Below are positions 1 through 8,531 of a DNA stretch of 46,146 bases, one piece after another; positions within the stretch are counted from its first letter, which is position 1, and each line of letters begins with the position of its first letter. A model generated the notes under the pieces. It saw only the letters and a program-made list of their open reading frames with translations, did not search any database and was not told the DNA's origin. The DNA is taken from positions 1 through 46,146 of the forward strand of contig JAHJCZ010000052.1 in the NCBI GenBank assembly GCA_018812705.1. Direction: 5' to 3'. A program made the translations under genes and the position numbers. The DNA is from Candidatus Omnitrophota bacterium (lineage in GTDB: Bacteria > Omnitrophota > Gorgyraeia > Zapsychrales > Zapsychraceae).

Positions 1-1174
1 CATCAATATATATTTCACCTTTTTGCGGATCAATAAATCTGATCAACAGATTCATAATAGTGGTTTTGCCAGCTCCACTTGGGCCTACTATTCCTATATT
101 TTCTCCTTCTTTAACAGAAAAATTAATATCTTTAAGAACACGCTTACATTGAGAATAGCAAAAAGACACGTTCCTAAATTCTACTTGTCCTTTTATTGAC
201 ACAGGAACTAAAGGTGATTGCGATTCCTCAACCTCATCCCCACATGCCATGATCTCATTAATACGGCAAAGTGCTGCCGCTGCTTCCTGATAAGAGCTGT
301 TAATAACAACCATCCGAATAAGAGGAGTGAACAGCATTCCTAAATAAGAATAAAATGCAATTAATTCTCCAGGCGTCATCCGTTTATAAATAACATCTAA
401 TCCTCCTATCCATAAAACACCGATAACGCCCACTGTTGTAAAAAAATCTATTGCCGTCCACAAGCTTAGATTTAAGGAATGATTTTTTTTTGCTATATTC
501 ATTATTTCATTCTGTCGTGCAGTAAATTTGTTTTTTTCGTGATCTTCCGCTGTAAAGATTCGAACAATCGCCATACCGCTCAGAACCTCGTTAACTCTTG
601 ATGCAAGTTTCGCATTAACATCACGTAAACTCTTATACCCCGATTTAAGGCGCGGCAATATCCTGAAATACATAATAGAGAATATCGGTAAAGTTAATAA
701 AGCAACCAGCGTTAATCTGGGGTTTATCCATAAAAGAATGATCGTTATGAATCCCAAACTTAAAATTGCATAAATAAAGTCTATAGCATCGCTAAAAATA
801 AAACGGCGAACACTTTCAACATCTCCTGTAATACGGGTAAGTATCTGTGAGGGTGTAATTTTTTTAATACTTATTAAAGGCATCTTTTGAGCATGCCAGT
901 AAATTTTCTCTCTTAAATCGCAGACGATTTTCTCGCCTATCATATTACTTATCATTTTCCGCAAGAAATTAAAACCTAATTGTAAAATAAGAATTCCAAC
1001 TAACGCAAATATAATAATATTCAGCAGCTGGACATTTTTATTTATAAGAACATCATCAATGATTATTTTAATACTCCATGGAAGAGCAAGGGATAAGAGA
1101 TTTGCTATAAGTATAAAAAAAAGAGCAAGCGCAATTCTTTTTCGGTATGGTTTTATAAAGGAATAAAATGTCAT
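1..1174 (-). CDS. ABC exporter, fused membrane and ATPase domains (3' end beyond window)
   Basis: The reading frame opens at an ATG that shares ATGA with the stop of the radical SAM gene, and stays open to the window edge (391 codons). Residues 1-320 look like the six-helix membrane domain of an MsbA/peptide-exporter type ABC protein; the start has the usual pattern of basic residues, a hydrophobic helix, then PWSIKIIIDDVL. The nucleotide-binding domain begins late, with Walker A GPSGAGKT at about residues 364-371; the Q-loop, signature and Walker B lie outside the window. No N-terminal C39 peptidase domain is present, so leader removal would need another protease or a C-terminal part not seen here. 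Translational coupling to the maturase and the nearby precursor peptide suggest it exports the modified peptide. A lipid-flippase role cannot be excluded from sequence alone. Confidence 0.9.
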   Translation of the reverse strand, partial: MTFYSFIKPYRKRIALALFFILIANLLSLALPWSIKIIIDDVLINKNVQLLNIIIFALVGILILQLGFNFLRKMISNMIGEKIVCDLREKIYWHAQKMPLISIKKITPSQILTRITGDVESVRRFIFSDAIDFIYAILSLGFITIILLWINPRLTLVALLTLPIFSIMYFRILPRLKSGYKSLRDVNAKLASRVNEVLSGMAIVRIFTAEDHEKNKFTARQNEIMNIAKKNHSLNLSLWTAIDFFTTVGVIGVLWIGGLDVIYKRMTPGELIAFYSYLGMLFTPLIRMVVINSSYQEAAAALCRINEIMACGDEVEESQSPLVPVSIKGQVEFRNVSFCYSQCKRVLKDINFSVKEGENIGIVGPSGAGKTTIMNLLIRFIDPQKGEIYID

Positions 1175-2523
1175 TTGTCTTTGGGAATCAATGCTTCATA
1201 TTCTCTTTTTATAAAAACAGGCGCCATTTCATCTAAATAGCGCTTTTTGCATGTTGGTTTATGAAAATTTTTGTTTTCTAAAAAAGCCATGAAGCGGCAT
1301 CCCCCGCTGCACATTGGAAGATAAGGACAATCCTGAGGACAGCTCTGCCAGGGTGAAAGATTTAAGAATTTCTGGTGTTGAAAATTATACTCATCGCTGA
1401 AAACATCCCCAACCGAAAACTCCTTATATCCCAACATGGAATTGCATTTATAAATATTTCCCCTCTGGTCAATGGTTACGCCTCCATTTTCCATCGTCAA
1501 CGGACATGCCGTGATCGTCATACCATTCTTTATGGGCAATCCTTTATGTTCCATTAATTGATGAATTTTCCCGGCAGCACTGATAATTACATCATCATCA
1601 TAATTGCACATACACGACATCTGTCGGAATAATTCAGGATGGCTCTTAGAACCAAAAGAAGGATGTATCGGAGAAAAGATGAAATCTCCCAATTTATGCA
1701 AAATTTCCAGGTCATCAAGATAATCAAGAAGGTCTTCAATATGTTTAATATCATCTTTATCATAACTTACAGAGAGGCCAATCTTTACTTTATCAAGACA
1801 TTCGACAATGTTATCCATGATCGTATAAAATGTTCCCCCACCGCCTTTTAAAGGGCGATTCTTATCATGAATATGAGCCAGGCCGTCAACCGAGATCCTC
1901 ACGCTGGATAATCCTAATTTTAAAAGTTTATCTATGTACTCAGGCGTAATTAGATAACCGTTGGTTTGCAGCATAAACCTAAAACGCACTTTTCTTTCAT
2001 CGCACCAATTTTTCATTTCAGAAGCTAAATATTCCAGAGCAGGCTTGTTAACTAATGGTTCTCCTCCGTAAAATGTTATATATAATTCTTCGTAACCTAG
2101 ACGTTCAACTTTATTTTTCATCCAATCCATAGCATGATTACAAGTTGGCTCTTCCATATTTATATTTTCTCTTGCCCCTTTCTCAAAACAATATACGCAG
2201 TCAAAATTACAGGCATCAGTTGTAAGAAGCGTTACATGCATAAAAGACCTATTAACACCATATTTTAATTGGCGGAAGAATGACCTTAATTTTTCCCGAT
2301 CCTGATCCTCATTCTCGACTAGAATACCCATCTTAAAAAGCTGATCCAACTCATTACAATATTTAGTTTTTAATGAAAATTTCTGCGGGTTGTAATAATC
2401 AGCAATTATTTCTTTGAGCCCCTGCTCGATCTTAACCATTGCCTGCGTTCGTGTGTTAAAAAGAAGATATTCCCCTTCTTTTGGATAATTTTCAACAGTA
2501 ATTGTATAATCGGATAGTTTCAT
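1171..2523 (-). CDS. SPASM-type radical SAM peptide maturase
   Basis: This 450-residue enzyme has the radical SAM cluster motif CNFDCVYC (Cys105, Cys109, Cys112) and a GGEP motif at 153-156. The C-terminal SPASM region carries Cys340, Cys360, Cys395, Cys399, Cys405, Cys409 and Cys425, enough to hold auxiliary iron-sulfur clusters. The N-terminal 95 residues resemble the RiPP-recognition-like leader domain of peptide maturases; the opening MKLSDYTITVEN and LLFNTRT recall the geopeptide and SbtM-like maturase groups, a family placement made from memory. It probably modifies the peptide encoded immediately upstream at 2596-2700, for instance by a thioether or other cysteine-centred or C-C crosslink. 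The specific reaction is not readable from sequence. The stop overlaps the ABC exporter start, so the two are translationally coupled. Confidence 0.93.
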   Translation of the reverse strand: MKLSDYTITVENYPKEGEYLLFNTRTQAMVKIEQGLKEIIADYYNPQKFSLKTKYCNELDQLFKMGILVENEDQDREKLRSFFRQLKYGVNRSFMHVTLLTTDACNFDCVYCFEKGARENINMEEPTCNHAMDWMKNKVERLGYEELYITFYGGEPLVNKPALEYLASEMKNWCDERKVRFRFMLQTNGYLITPEYIDKLLKLGLSSVRISVDGLAHIHDKNRPLKGGGGTFYTIMDNIVECLDKVKIGLSVSYDKDDIKHIEDLLDYLDDLEILHKLGDFIFSPIHPSFGSKSHPELFRQMSCMCNYDDDVIISAAGKIHQLMEHKGLPIKNGMTITACPLTMENGGVTIDQRGNIYKCNSMLGYKEFSVGDVFSDEYNFQHQKFLNLSPWQSCPQDCPYLPMCSGGCRFMAFLENKNFHKPTCKKRYLDEMAPVFIKREYEALIPKDK

Positions 2524-2541
2524 AAATATTTTCTTCAGAAA

Positions 2542-2582
2542 TTTATAGGGATGCTTGTATTAAATCCAAGCATCCCTATAAA
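2542..2582 (-). promoter_or_regulatory. Strong hairpin between precursor peptide and maturase genes
   Basis: A perfect inverted repeat pairs 2542-2557 with 2567-2582 (16 bp, with a 14-bp core from TATAGGGATGCTTG) around a 9-nt loop. On the transcribed minus strand it starts about 13 nt after the precursor stop and ends about 19 nt before the maturase ATG. It is not followed by a U-run on that strand, so it is more likely a partial attenuator or an mRNA-stabilising 3' end than a full terminator. Such a hairpin would give more precursor than enzyme, as is usual in RiPP operons. That function is an inference. Confidence 0.75.
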
Positions 2583-2595
2583 AAACAACCTAATT

Positions 2596-2700
2596 CTATT
2601 CTGGTTCAGGCGAAGTATTACTTCTTGTTCCGGGCGGCCAACAGCAGGATAAAACAGCCATCTCCAATACATCTTCTGTTCCCAATTTAATAATTTCCAT
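2596..2700 (-). CDS. Putative RiPP precursor peptide with CCWPP core
   Basis: This 34-codon frame has an ATG at 2700 and TAG at 2596-2598. An excellent ribosome site, AAAGGAGGT, lies 6 nt upstream (2707-2715). The first 18 residues form an acidic amphipathic leader-like segment (MEIIKLGTEDVLEMAVLS). The rest is a short core beginning CCWPPGTRSN and ending in Ser/Thr/Pro/Glu residues. The only two cysteines are adjacent and followed by Trp-Pro-Pro. It sits directly upstream of a SPASM radical SAM maturase and an ABC exporter, the classic layout of a radical-SAM RiPP. I do not recognise a named precursor family with this core. The leader/core boundary is a guess from the residue change near position 18. 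Confidence 0.85.
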   Translation of the reverse strand: MEIIKLGTEDVLEMAVLSCCWPPGTRSNTSPEPE

Positions 2701-2761
2701 TTACCTACCTCCTTTCGATAAATAATTTTTTAATGCAGAGGTTATGTTAGAAATTGAAAAA

Positions 2762-4369
2762 TCAATCGCTTGAAATATACCAATTCTTTATTGTATATAC
2801 CTGCATATACATACTGAAATAATCATCTATATTTTTAAATTTAGACGAAACCGCATGATAACTAACCGGAAAGAATAAAAAGCAAGCAGGTTGATCTTCA
2901 TATACTATTTTATGAATCTCTCTATAAATTTCTGCTTTTTTATTTTTATTAACAGAAACCCTCCCTAATTCAAAAAGTCTATCAACATCTTCATTTATAT
3001 AATCCCATATTCTCCCAAACTCGCTTGACAACGAATACCAGCTACCAATTGCACCATAAATATTCTCTTCATATCCCCCATAAAATCTCAACCATGCCTG
3101 CGGCCTTTTTTCATCTAAAAATTCCTTTGTTAACTCTTCTTCATCTTTGTACAACTGTACTACAATTTTTATACCAACCTCTGCTAACTGCTGCCTGATA
3201 ATTACCGCCATTTTTTTATAAAGATCGCTTCTTTCATCCACAAGCATCCTTATTTCAAGCTCCCTGCCGTCTTTTTCCAGAATCCCGTCATTATCCGCAT
3301 CTATCCACCCTCTATGCATAAGGTCTATTTTGGCTTTCATAGGATCATATTGTAAAGGCTTAACCTCTTTATTAAATCCTTCTGATTCCGGATGAAAAGG
3401 CCCTAAACTTTCAATACCACCCGGAAATGTAGCTTTTATTATTTCTTTTCTGTTTATACTTTGAGCTATGGCCTTCCTTACTTCTTTATCACCCAAAATA
3501 GGATCTTCCAAGTTATAAGCTATTGCACAATATTTATCCCATGGAATTTTATATCCCCTTAGATCAGGATCTTTTTCTACAACCTTATAGTCCTCATGAT
3601 TTATATACATAATAAAATCAACTTCTTCGCGCATAAATGCCGGCCAAAGTCCATAAACTTCCGGATATATTTTGACAATGATCTTATCCAGATAAGGCCT
3701 GCCTTCGAAATAATCTTCATTGGCAGCAAGTTCGATTTGATCAGTATCTCTATCCCAACTGCTGAATTTAAAAGGCCCTGTCCCTATAGGACTATAATTA
3801 AAAGAGGTATTTCTTAGATCTTGTCCTTCTAAGATATGTTTGGGAATAATCTCTCTATATGCTAGTTTTGTTAAAAAGACAGGAAAAGGACCAGATAAAA
3901 CGAATTTAACTGTATATTTATCAATTATTTCTATTTTCTCTATCAATTCAAAATGTGACCTATAAGGAGACTCATTTTTAGGATCAATTATCTGTTCATA
4001 TGTGAATTTAACATCATCAGCTGTAAATTCAACACCATCATGGAACCTAATTCCTTTTTTTAAACTAAAAACATAGGTAAGGCCATCTTCTGATATTTTC
4101 CAATTCTCAGCTAAGCCTGGTTCAATTTTGCCCTTTGGGCTCATCCTAATCAAATGATCAAAAATAAGATTCATTAAATCCAAAGACACAGTATGCGTTG
4201 TAAAGATTGGATTAATGATTGTCGGGACTTCTCTTGCCCCCATAACAAGCGTTCCGCCGTAAGGATAGTTACGGGATTCCTTTTTAGCTTCTATTACTGA
4301 AGGAAATGCAATTACCAAACTCATTATCAATATGAAAAGTATTGCTCTTTTTCTAACTTTTACTGACAT
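2762..4369 (-). CDS. Family 5 extracellular solute (oligopeptide)-binding lipoprotein-like protein
   Basis: This is a 535-residue DppA/OppA/NikA-type binding protein. Residues 1-28 are a signal peptide (basic start, hydrophobic ILFILIMSLVIAF, then EAKK). The family signature is clear: YGGTLVMG, LAENWKISEDGLTYVFSLKKGIRFHDG, and later NRKEIIKATFPGG. No lipobox cysteine is present, so the mature protein should be soluble in the periplasm. There is no permease gene beside it in the window, which is unusual for this family. It lies 61 nt upstream of the precursor peptide and downstream of a TonB receptor. That places it as a candidate binder of the mature or processed peptide, or of a peptide-metal complex; this role is an inference from context. 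Confidence 0.92.
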   Translation of the reverse strand: MSVKVRKRAILFILIMSLVIAFPSVIEAKKESRNYPYGGTLVMGAREVPTIINPIFTTHTVSLDLMNLIFDHLIRMSPKGKIEPGLAENWKISEDGLTYVFSLKKGIRFHDGVEFTADDVKFTYEQIIDPKNESPYRSHFELIEKIEIIDKYTVKFVLSGPFPVFLTKLAYREIIPKHILEGQDLRNTSFNYSPIGTGPFKFSSWDRDTDQIELAANEDYFEGRPYLDKIIVKIYPEVYGLWPAFMREEVDFIMYINHEDYKVVEKDPDLRGYKIPWDKYCAIAYNLEDPILGDKEVRKAIAQSINRKEIIKATFPGGIESLGPFHPESEGFNKEVKPLQYDPMKAKIDLMHRGWIDADNDGILEKDGRELEIRMLVDERSDLYKKMAVIIRQQLAEVGIKIVVQLYKDEEELTKEFLDEKRPQAWLRFYGGYEENIYGAIGSWYSLSSEFGRIWDYINEDVDRLFELGRVSVNKNKKAEIYREIHKIVYEDQPACFLFFPVSYHAVSSKFKNIDDYFSMYMQVYTIKNWYISSD

Positions 4370-4496
4370 TATTCTACGTCCAAGTTTAAAAACATGTTTA
4401 TTATATTACATTAGATATATATTTTAAGAATAGGATAACAACCCTTTTAACTGACTTTTTTCGACTTTTCAGAAAAAAGCTTTAAAAACTTAGTAA

Positions 4497-6401
4497 TTAA
4501 AATTTCAGGGTAAATCCTCCTTCAAAATATCTTTTTGGCAATGGATAGGTAGGATCTGACCAATATTTACTATTGGTAAGATTATAGACATTAAAGAAAA
4601 ACTCAAGGTCGATATTCTCTTTCACATCTTTAAATTCCTGCTTGAACTTAGCATCAAATATAAATTTACAATCATTAGCCTGATCAGGATCGGAACTCCA
4701 TCGGTTATAATATCCATAAAGATCAACGCCGAAACCTTTATCATTTTCATATTTTCCGCCCAAGTTAAAACTCTGTCTTGCTATGCCGGAATCACGAACG
4801 GTCTGTTTCGTTTCTCTATTTTCAACATCATTAAATGCCCCGCTCCCATAAAAGCTTAAATCATCATTTACCTTATAATTTAAAGAAAGCTCTGCCCCCT
4901 GGCGCCTTAATTTCCTGAAATTATCCATCATAAATTCCGAATTATTATAGGCAATAGCGTCTTTTACATCGGAGCGATATAGATCCAATTTCATTTTCGT
5001 TGAGGAAAATAACTTTGTCTCAAAGCCAATTTCATAAACGATCGCCCGTTCGGCTTTTAGATCCAGATTAGGGTTAACATATGGAGGCAAATTATTGTAT
5101 ATCCACATTAGCGGCGGAGCATTAAAAGCACGCGAAATTTTGGCCCGGACTAACGATCTATTAGGATCCTTAAAATGATAAATTATTCCAAAGCTCGGAC
5201 TTGTCTGTGAACCAAATTGCTGATTATTATCAAACCTTACTCCAGGAATAAAATCCCAATTATTTAGTTTCAATGTGTAATTTGCGTACGGAGACTGCAT
5301 GCTGATACTTTTTCCTGTATCTAGATAATTTGATGATTTAAATCTATGCCAATCAAAATCCGAACCAAAAACAAAAAGGTCTTCTTCTCTTAATTTTAAA
5401 CTTCCATTTAAACTAATTCCCTGATAAACATTGTTATTTACAGTTGAGCTGTTTTGAACACCCGTTAAAGCATCGTAATTATCGCTGATAACATCCTGAT
5501 CATTGTATTTATATGCAATACTGAAATTTAAATCATCTTTATTAAAATCCAGTTTAACTTTTCCGTAACGTGCAATGTATGGCATTGAATCCCATGTACC
5601 ATCAGAATTTACCCCATCATGAACATTAGCTCCGGTATATCCGAACGAGCTTATTATCTTTAAAGCATCATTTATAGAAGCCGAAACCTTGCCGAAAATC
5701 TTTTTCTCCTGAGCATCTGATCGGGACTTGATTCCATCTGTCTCCAAATAACTCCCTGAGACAAAATATCCCACATCAGAAATTTTTCCTGCTAACTCAA
5801 GACTATTCTTTGTTGTACTGAATCCAGCAAATGTGGTTTTAAATTTACCTTTAGGAACTACAGAATCCCCTACATCTTTGGTAATAACATTGATTACGCC
5901 ACCTAAGCTGGAACCCCAGACACTTGATGAGGCCCCTTTAAGAATCTCTATACGTTCAATATTTTCAACCGGTATTATCGCAGGATCTGCCTGGCCTGAA
6001 AGCTGAGTATTAAAAGGGATCCCATCGATCATTAATAAAACCTGGCGGGAATTTGACCCGTGAATAGATAAAGACGTTGCTTGACCAAACTGATTTGTAA
6101 CAGATACATCAACACCCGGTATATATTTCAATACCTCTCCTAAATTGTTTGCGGATGTTCTCTCAATCTCTTTTTTTGTATATACTGTTACATTTTCAGC
6201 AGTATCTTCTCCTTCTGAGCCAACACGCTTAGCTGATATCAAAACAGTACCCAGCATTACGGGATTGGAGAATAACACTTCCGAAGATTCGTCAGCTGAA
6301 ATACTTGTGATAGAAAGAAGAATAAAAACAAGAAAAGCTATAAAGATACTTATAGTGTACTTGAACCCAATTAAGCTGTTATTTTGGCATGAAATTTTCA
6401 C
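4497..6401 (-). CDS. TonB-dependent outer membrane receptor (BtuB/siderophore type)
   Basis: The 634-residue protein has a long hydrophobic signal sequence (about residues 12-36) and a short Ser/Glu-rich stretch before the plug. The plug domain (about 60-180) has typical motifs: NLGEVLKYIPGVDV, LMIDGIPFN, and IERIEILKGASSSVWGSSLGGVINVITK. A 22-strand barrel with alternating aromatic pattern follows and ends in a C-terminal Phe (GGFTLKF), the BAM recognition signal. Such receptors import cobalamin, iron chelates or other metal complexes using TonB. The start is a GTG with only a weak ribosome site; there is no upstream in-frame ATG. It stands 127 nt before the peptide-binding protein gene on the same strand, suggesting one transcript with the RiPP genes. 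The ligand is unknown. Confidence 0.92.
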   Translation of the reverse strand: MKISCQNNSLIGFKYTISIFIAFLVFILLSITSISADESSEVLFSNPVMLGTVLISAKRVGSEGEDTAENVTVYTKKEIERTSANNLGEVLKYIPGVDVSVTNQFGQATSLSIHGSNSRQVLLMIDGIPFNTQLSGQADPAIIPVENIERIEILKGASSSVWGSSLGGVINVITKDVGDSVVPKGKFKTTFAGFSTTKNSLELAGKISDVGYFVSGSYLETDGIKSRSDAQEKKIFGKVSASINDALKIISSFGYTGANVHDGVNSDGTWDSMPYIARYGKVKLDFNKDDLNFSIAYKYNDQDVISDNYDALTGVQNSSTVNNNVYQGISLNGSLKLREEDLFVFGSDFDWHRFKSSNYLDTGKSISMQSPYANYTLKLNNWDFIPGVRFDNNQQFGSQTSPSFGIIYHFKDPNRSLVRAKISRAFNAPPLMWIYNNLPPYVNPNLDLKAERAIVYEIGFETKLFSSTKMKLDLYRSDVKDAIAYNNSEFMMDNFRKLRRQGAELSLNYKVNDDLSFYGSGAFNDVENRETKQTVRDSGIARQSFNLGGKYENDKGFGVDLYGYYNRWSSDPDQANDCKFIFDAKFKQEFKDVKENIDLEFFFNVYNLTNSKYWSDPTYPLPKRYFEGGFTLKF

Positions 6402-6504
6402 AAGCTAGAAGCAACCTTCAATAAACAAAATTCTTCCTTTTTGAAGTTAATAAGAAGAGCACTATTGCGCAGATTAAAATAGAATAGTATAAATTTATTA
6501 TAAT

Positions 6505-7482
6505 TCAAGGCTCAATAACTACTTTCAAAGACTCCTTTGCCTCAGCAACCAATCTGAATCCTTCCTGAATGTCTTTCAAAGGTAATTTGTGCGTAATAAG
6601 GATATTAATATTTATCCTCTTATTATAAATAATATCTAACGACTCAGCGAGGTCTACTGACGCAGCCCCATATGATGAGACAATACTTAATTCATTGCGC
6701 CAAAAATCGACTGTAGGGATCTCAATATTAACACTTGGTATTGCAAAAAGAAGAATTGTTCCTTTTTTGTCAATGCACTCAAAAGCCTGCTCTACAGCTT
6801 TTTTCGCTCCGGTGCAAATGATCACCTTGTCAGCCTTACGATCTATTTTTTGACTTGCATGAACAACTTCGTCTGCCCCAAACTCCTTAGCCTTTTGTAA
6901 TCTATACTCATCAATATCTGTTGCGATCACATGGGCACCACTTAATTTAGCAAGCTGAATGTTCATTAAGCCTGAAACGCCACTTCCAAGTATCAATACT
7001 GTCTGACCCTTGCCAACACCAATTATTCTCTGGCCACGAACAACACAAGCAAGCGGCTCGATCATTGTCCCCTCAACATATGAAACATTTTCAGGAAGAA
7101 CATAAACACCCTTTTGGACATTTAACGTTGGCACACGAACATATTCAGAGTATCCGCCAGGGTCATAATTTCCGCCATGAAGGGTATCGCAAGCAGTATG
7201 GTTTCCGGCTAGGCAATATTTACATTCATCACAAGGAACGTGATGACTAACAAAAACCCTGTCTCCAATTTTGTATTTATCCGTCTTAGATTCAACGATA
7301 TCCCCTGCAATTTCATGTCCAAGTATACGTGGCGCCTTCTTAATGCGATACCATTCCATAACATCCGTGCCACAAATACCACTGGCTACCACCTTGACCA
7401 AGATCTCGCCTTCACCGATCACAGGCCTTGGCATCTCTTCAATACGGACATCATCATTTTTATAATATTTTGCAACTAACAT
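6505..7482 (-). CDS. Zinc-dependent MDR alcohol/polyol dehydrogenase
   Basis: The 325-residue protein is a medium-chain dehydrogenase of the threonine/sorbitol dehydrogenase type. Catalytic zinc ligands are visible as Cys37 (GICGTD), His56-Glu57 (GHEIAG) and Glu142. The structural zinc loop holds Cys84, Cys87, Cys90 and Cys98. The Rossmann motif GSGVSG is at about 166-171, followed by an acidic residue (TDID), which favours NAD over NADP. It oxidises a secondary alcohol or sugar alcohol, substrate unknown. It lies 51 nt downstream of an LsrF-like aldolase, so the two may act in one sugar-derivative pathway. The TonB receptor gene follows about 100 nt further on. Confidence 0.9.
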   Translation of the reverse strand: MLVAKYYKNDDVRIEEMPRPVIGEGEILVKVVASGICGTDVMEWYRIKKAPRILGHEIAGDIVESKTDKYKIGDRVFVSHHVPCDECKYCLAGNHTACDTLHGGNYDPGGYSEYVRVPTLNVQKGVYVLPENVSYVEGTMIEPLACVVRGQRIIGVGKGQTVLILGSGVSGLMNIQLAKLSGAHVIATDIDEYRLQKAKEFGADEVVHASQKIDRKADKVIICTGAKKAVEQAFECIDKKGTILLFAIPSVNIEIPTVDFWRNELSIVSSYGAASVDLAESLDIIYNKRININILITHKLPLKDIQEGFRLVAEAKESLKVVIEP

Positions 7483-7533
7483 ACATTTTTGTCTCTTGTT
7501 TTTTTCTGCCGGAATTTTTGTTCATGAAAGAGA

Positions 7534-8328
7534 TTAACTTTTCAAGCTAATCTCTTCTTTAAAGATCTCGTGAGCTTGCCTAACACTAACATTATCATGA
7601 ATTATTGCCTTTAACGCTTTTGCTATCGCAACCGGGTGAGGGCTCTGCCAAACATTTCTGCCTAAATTTATCCCAACCGCACCCTTTTGCATCCCGTCGT
7701 GCACAAATTCTAAAACCTCCAATTCGGTTTCACATTTTGGGCCACCGGCCATAATAACCGGAACAGGACATCCCTGAACAACTTTATCAAAATCTTTTTC
7801 ACACCAATAAGTCTTAACAACGCGAGCCCCCAACTCTGCAGCTATACGGCAGCACAATGCAAGATAACGCGCTTCTCTTTTTTTCATCTCTTTACCCACA
7901 GCTGTTACAGCCATAACAGGTATTCCATAATCTTCACACTCATTGACCATTTGAGTTAAATTGCTAAGAGTCTGCCTTTCATAATCACTGCCAATAAATA
8001 CTGACACGCCAACAGCTGATGCATTAACACGGATTATTTCTTCTATCGACGTAGTGAGCTCCTCGTTGGCAAGGTCCCCTCCAACCATACTTGTACAGCC
8101 CGACACTCTAAGAACGATAGGCTTTGCGTCCTTTGTATCAATACATGCCCTTAAAGTCCCCCTTGTACAGAAAATTGAATCGACATACGGCAACAATGGA
8201 GCAATTGTTTCAGCCGGATTTTCCAAACCCCTAGTCGGCCCCTGAAAATATCCATGATCTATCGGCATAAAAAAGCATTTACCGTTTGGCATTAATCTAT
8301 CTAACCTGTTTTTCATTCCCCAGTCCAT
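7534..8328 (-). CDS. LsrF-like class I aldolase/thiolase (DeoC/LsrF family)
   Basis: The start is set at the ATG at 8328, not the in-frame TTG at 8340, because GGAGGT lies just upstream of the ATG; this gives 264 residues. It closely resembles LsrF, the 3-hydroxy-5-phosphonooxypentane-2,4-dione thiolase, from DWGMKNRLDRL through DHGYFQGPTRGLENP, CTRGTLRA and GINLGRN. The Schiff-base lysine is expected in VVKTYW. Related enzymes are archaeal-type fructose-bisphosphate aldolases and the hept-6-ulosonate synthase of aromatic biosynthesis. No other lsr genes are near, so autoinducer-2 breakdown is unlikely; a sugar-phosphate aldolase acting with the neighbouring dehydrogenase is more plausible. 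Confidence 0.88.
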   Translation of the reverse strand: MDWGMKNRLDRLMPNGKCFFMPIDHGYFQGPTRGLENPAETIAPLLPYVDSIFCTRGTLRACIDTKDAKPIVLRVSGCTSMVGGDLANEELTTSIEEIIRVNASAVGVSVFIGSDYERQTLSNLTQMVNECEDYGIPVMAVTAVGKEMKKREARYLALCCRIAAELGARVVKTYWCEKDFDKVVQGCPVPVIMAGGPKCETELEVLEFVHDGMQKGAVGINLGRNVWQSPHPVAIAKALKAIIHDNVSVRQAHEIFKEEISLKS

Positions 8329-8451
8329 AATTACCTCCAATTATTATCTTTCATATTTTGGTTTTTAAATATCCTTTTAAATTGATAGATAATAATCTAA
8401 ATTACTTATTAAAATTGTCAAGGGAAAAAGGCATCCGACTTTGTATCAAAT

Positions 8452-8498
8452 AAAAGGGACACAATACTTATTACTGATTTAAGCATTGTGTCCCTTTT
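8452..8498. repeat. Imperfect palindrome around GGGACACAAT, possible terminator
   Basis: AAAAGGGACACAAT (8452-8465) is mirrored by ATTGTGTCCCTTTT (8485-8498). After one mismatch the stem continues with CTTA/TAAG (8467-8470 and 8480-8483). On the minus strand the stem ends in TTTTATTT, so it may terminate the PLDc_N/lipoprotein/MscS transcript. Its vocabulary (GGGACA, CACAAT) resembles the palindrome at 31721-31787 and the element ends near 28730, so it may be one member of a dispersed family. Confidence 0.7.
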
Positions 8499-8531
8499 AC
8501 TTTTTATTAATTTCTTTTCTATTCAACAAAC

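Noticed and set aside
6402-6504. Cobalamin riboswitch before the TonB-dependent receptor
   Set aside because: Only about 100 bases are present and no B12-box-like sequence (GCCACTG) was seen, so the usual riboswitch is absent.
8329-8340. In-frame upstream TTG start of the LsrF-like gene
   Set aside because: The GGAGGT ribosome site lies between the TTG and the ATG at 8328, so only the ATG fits.
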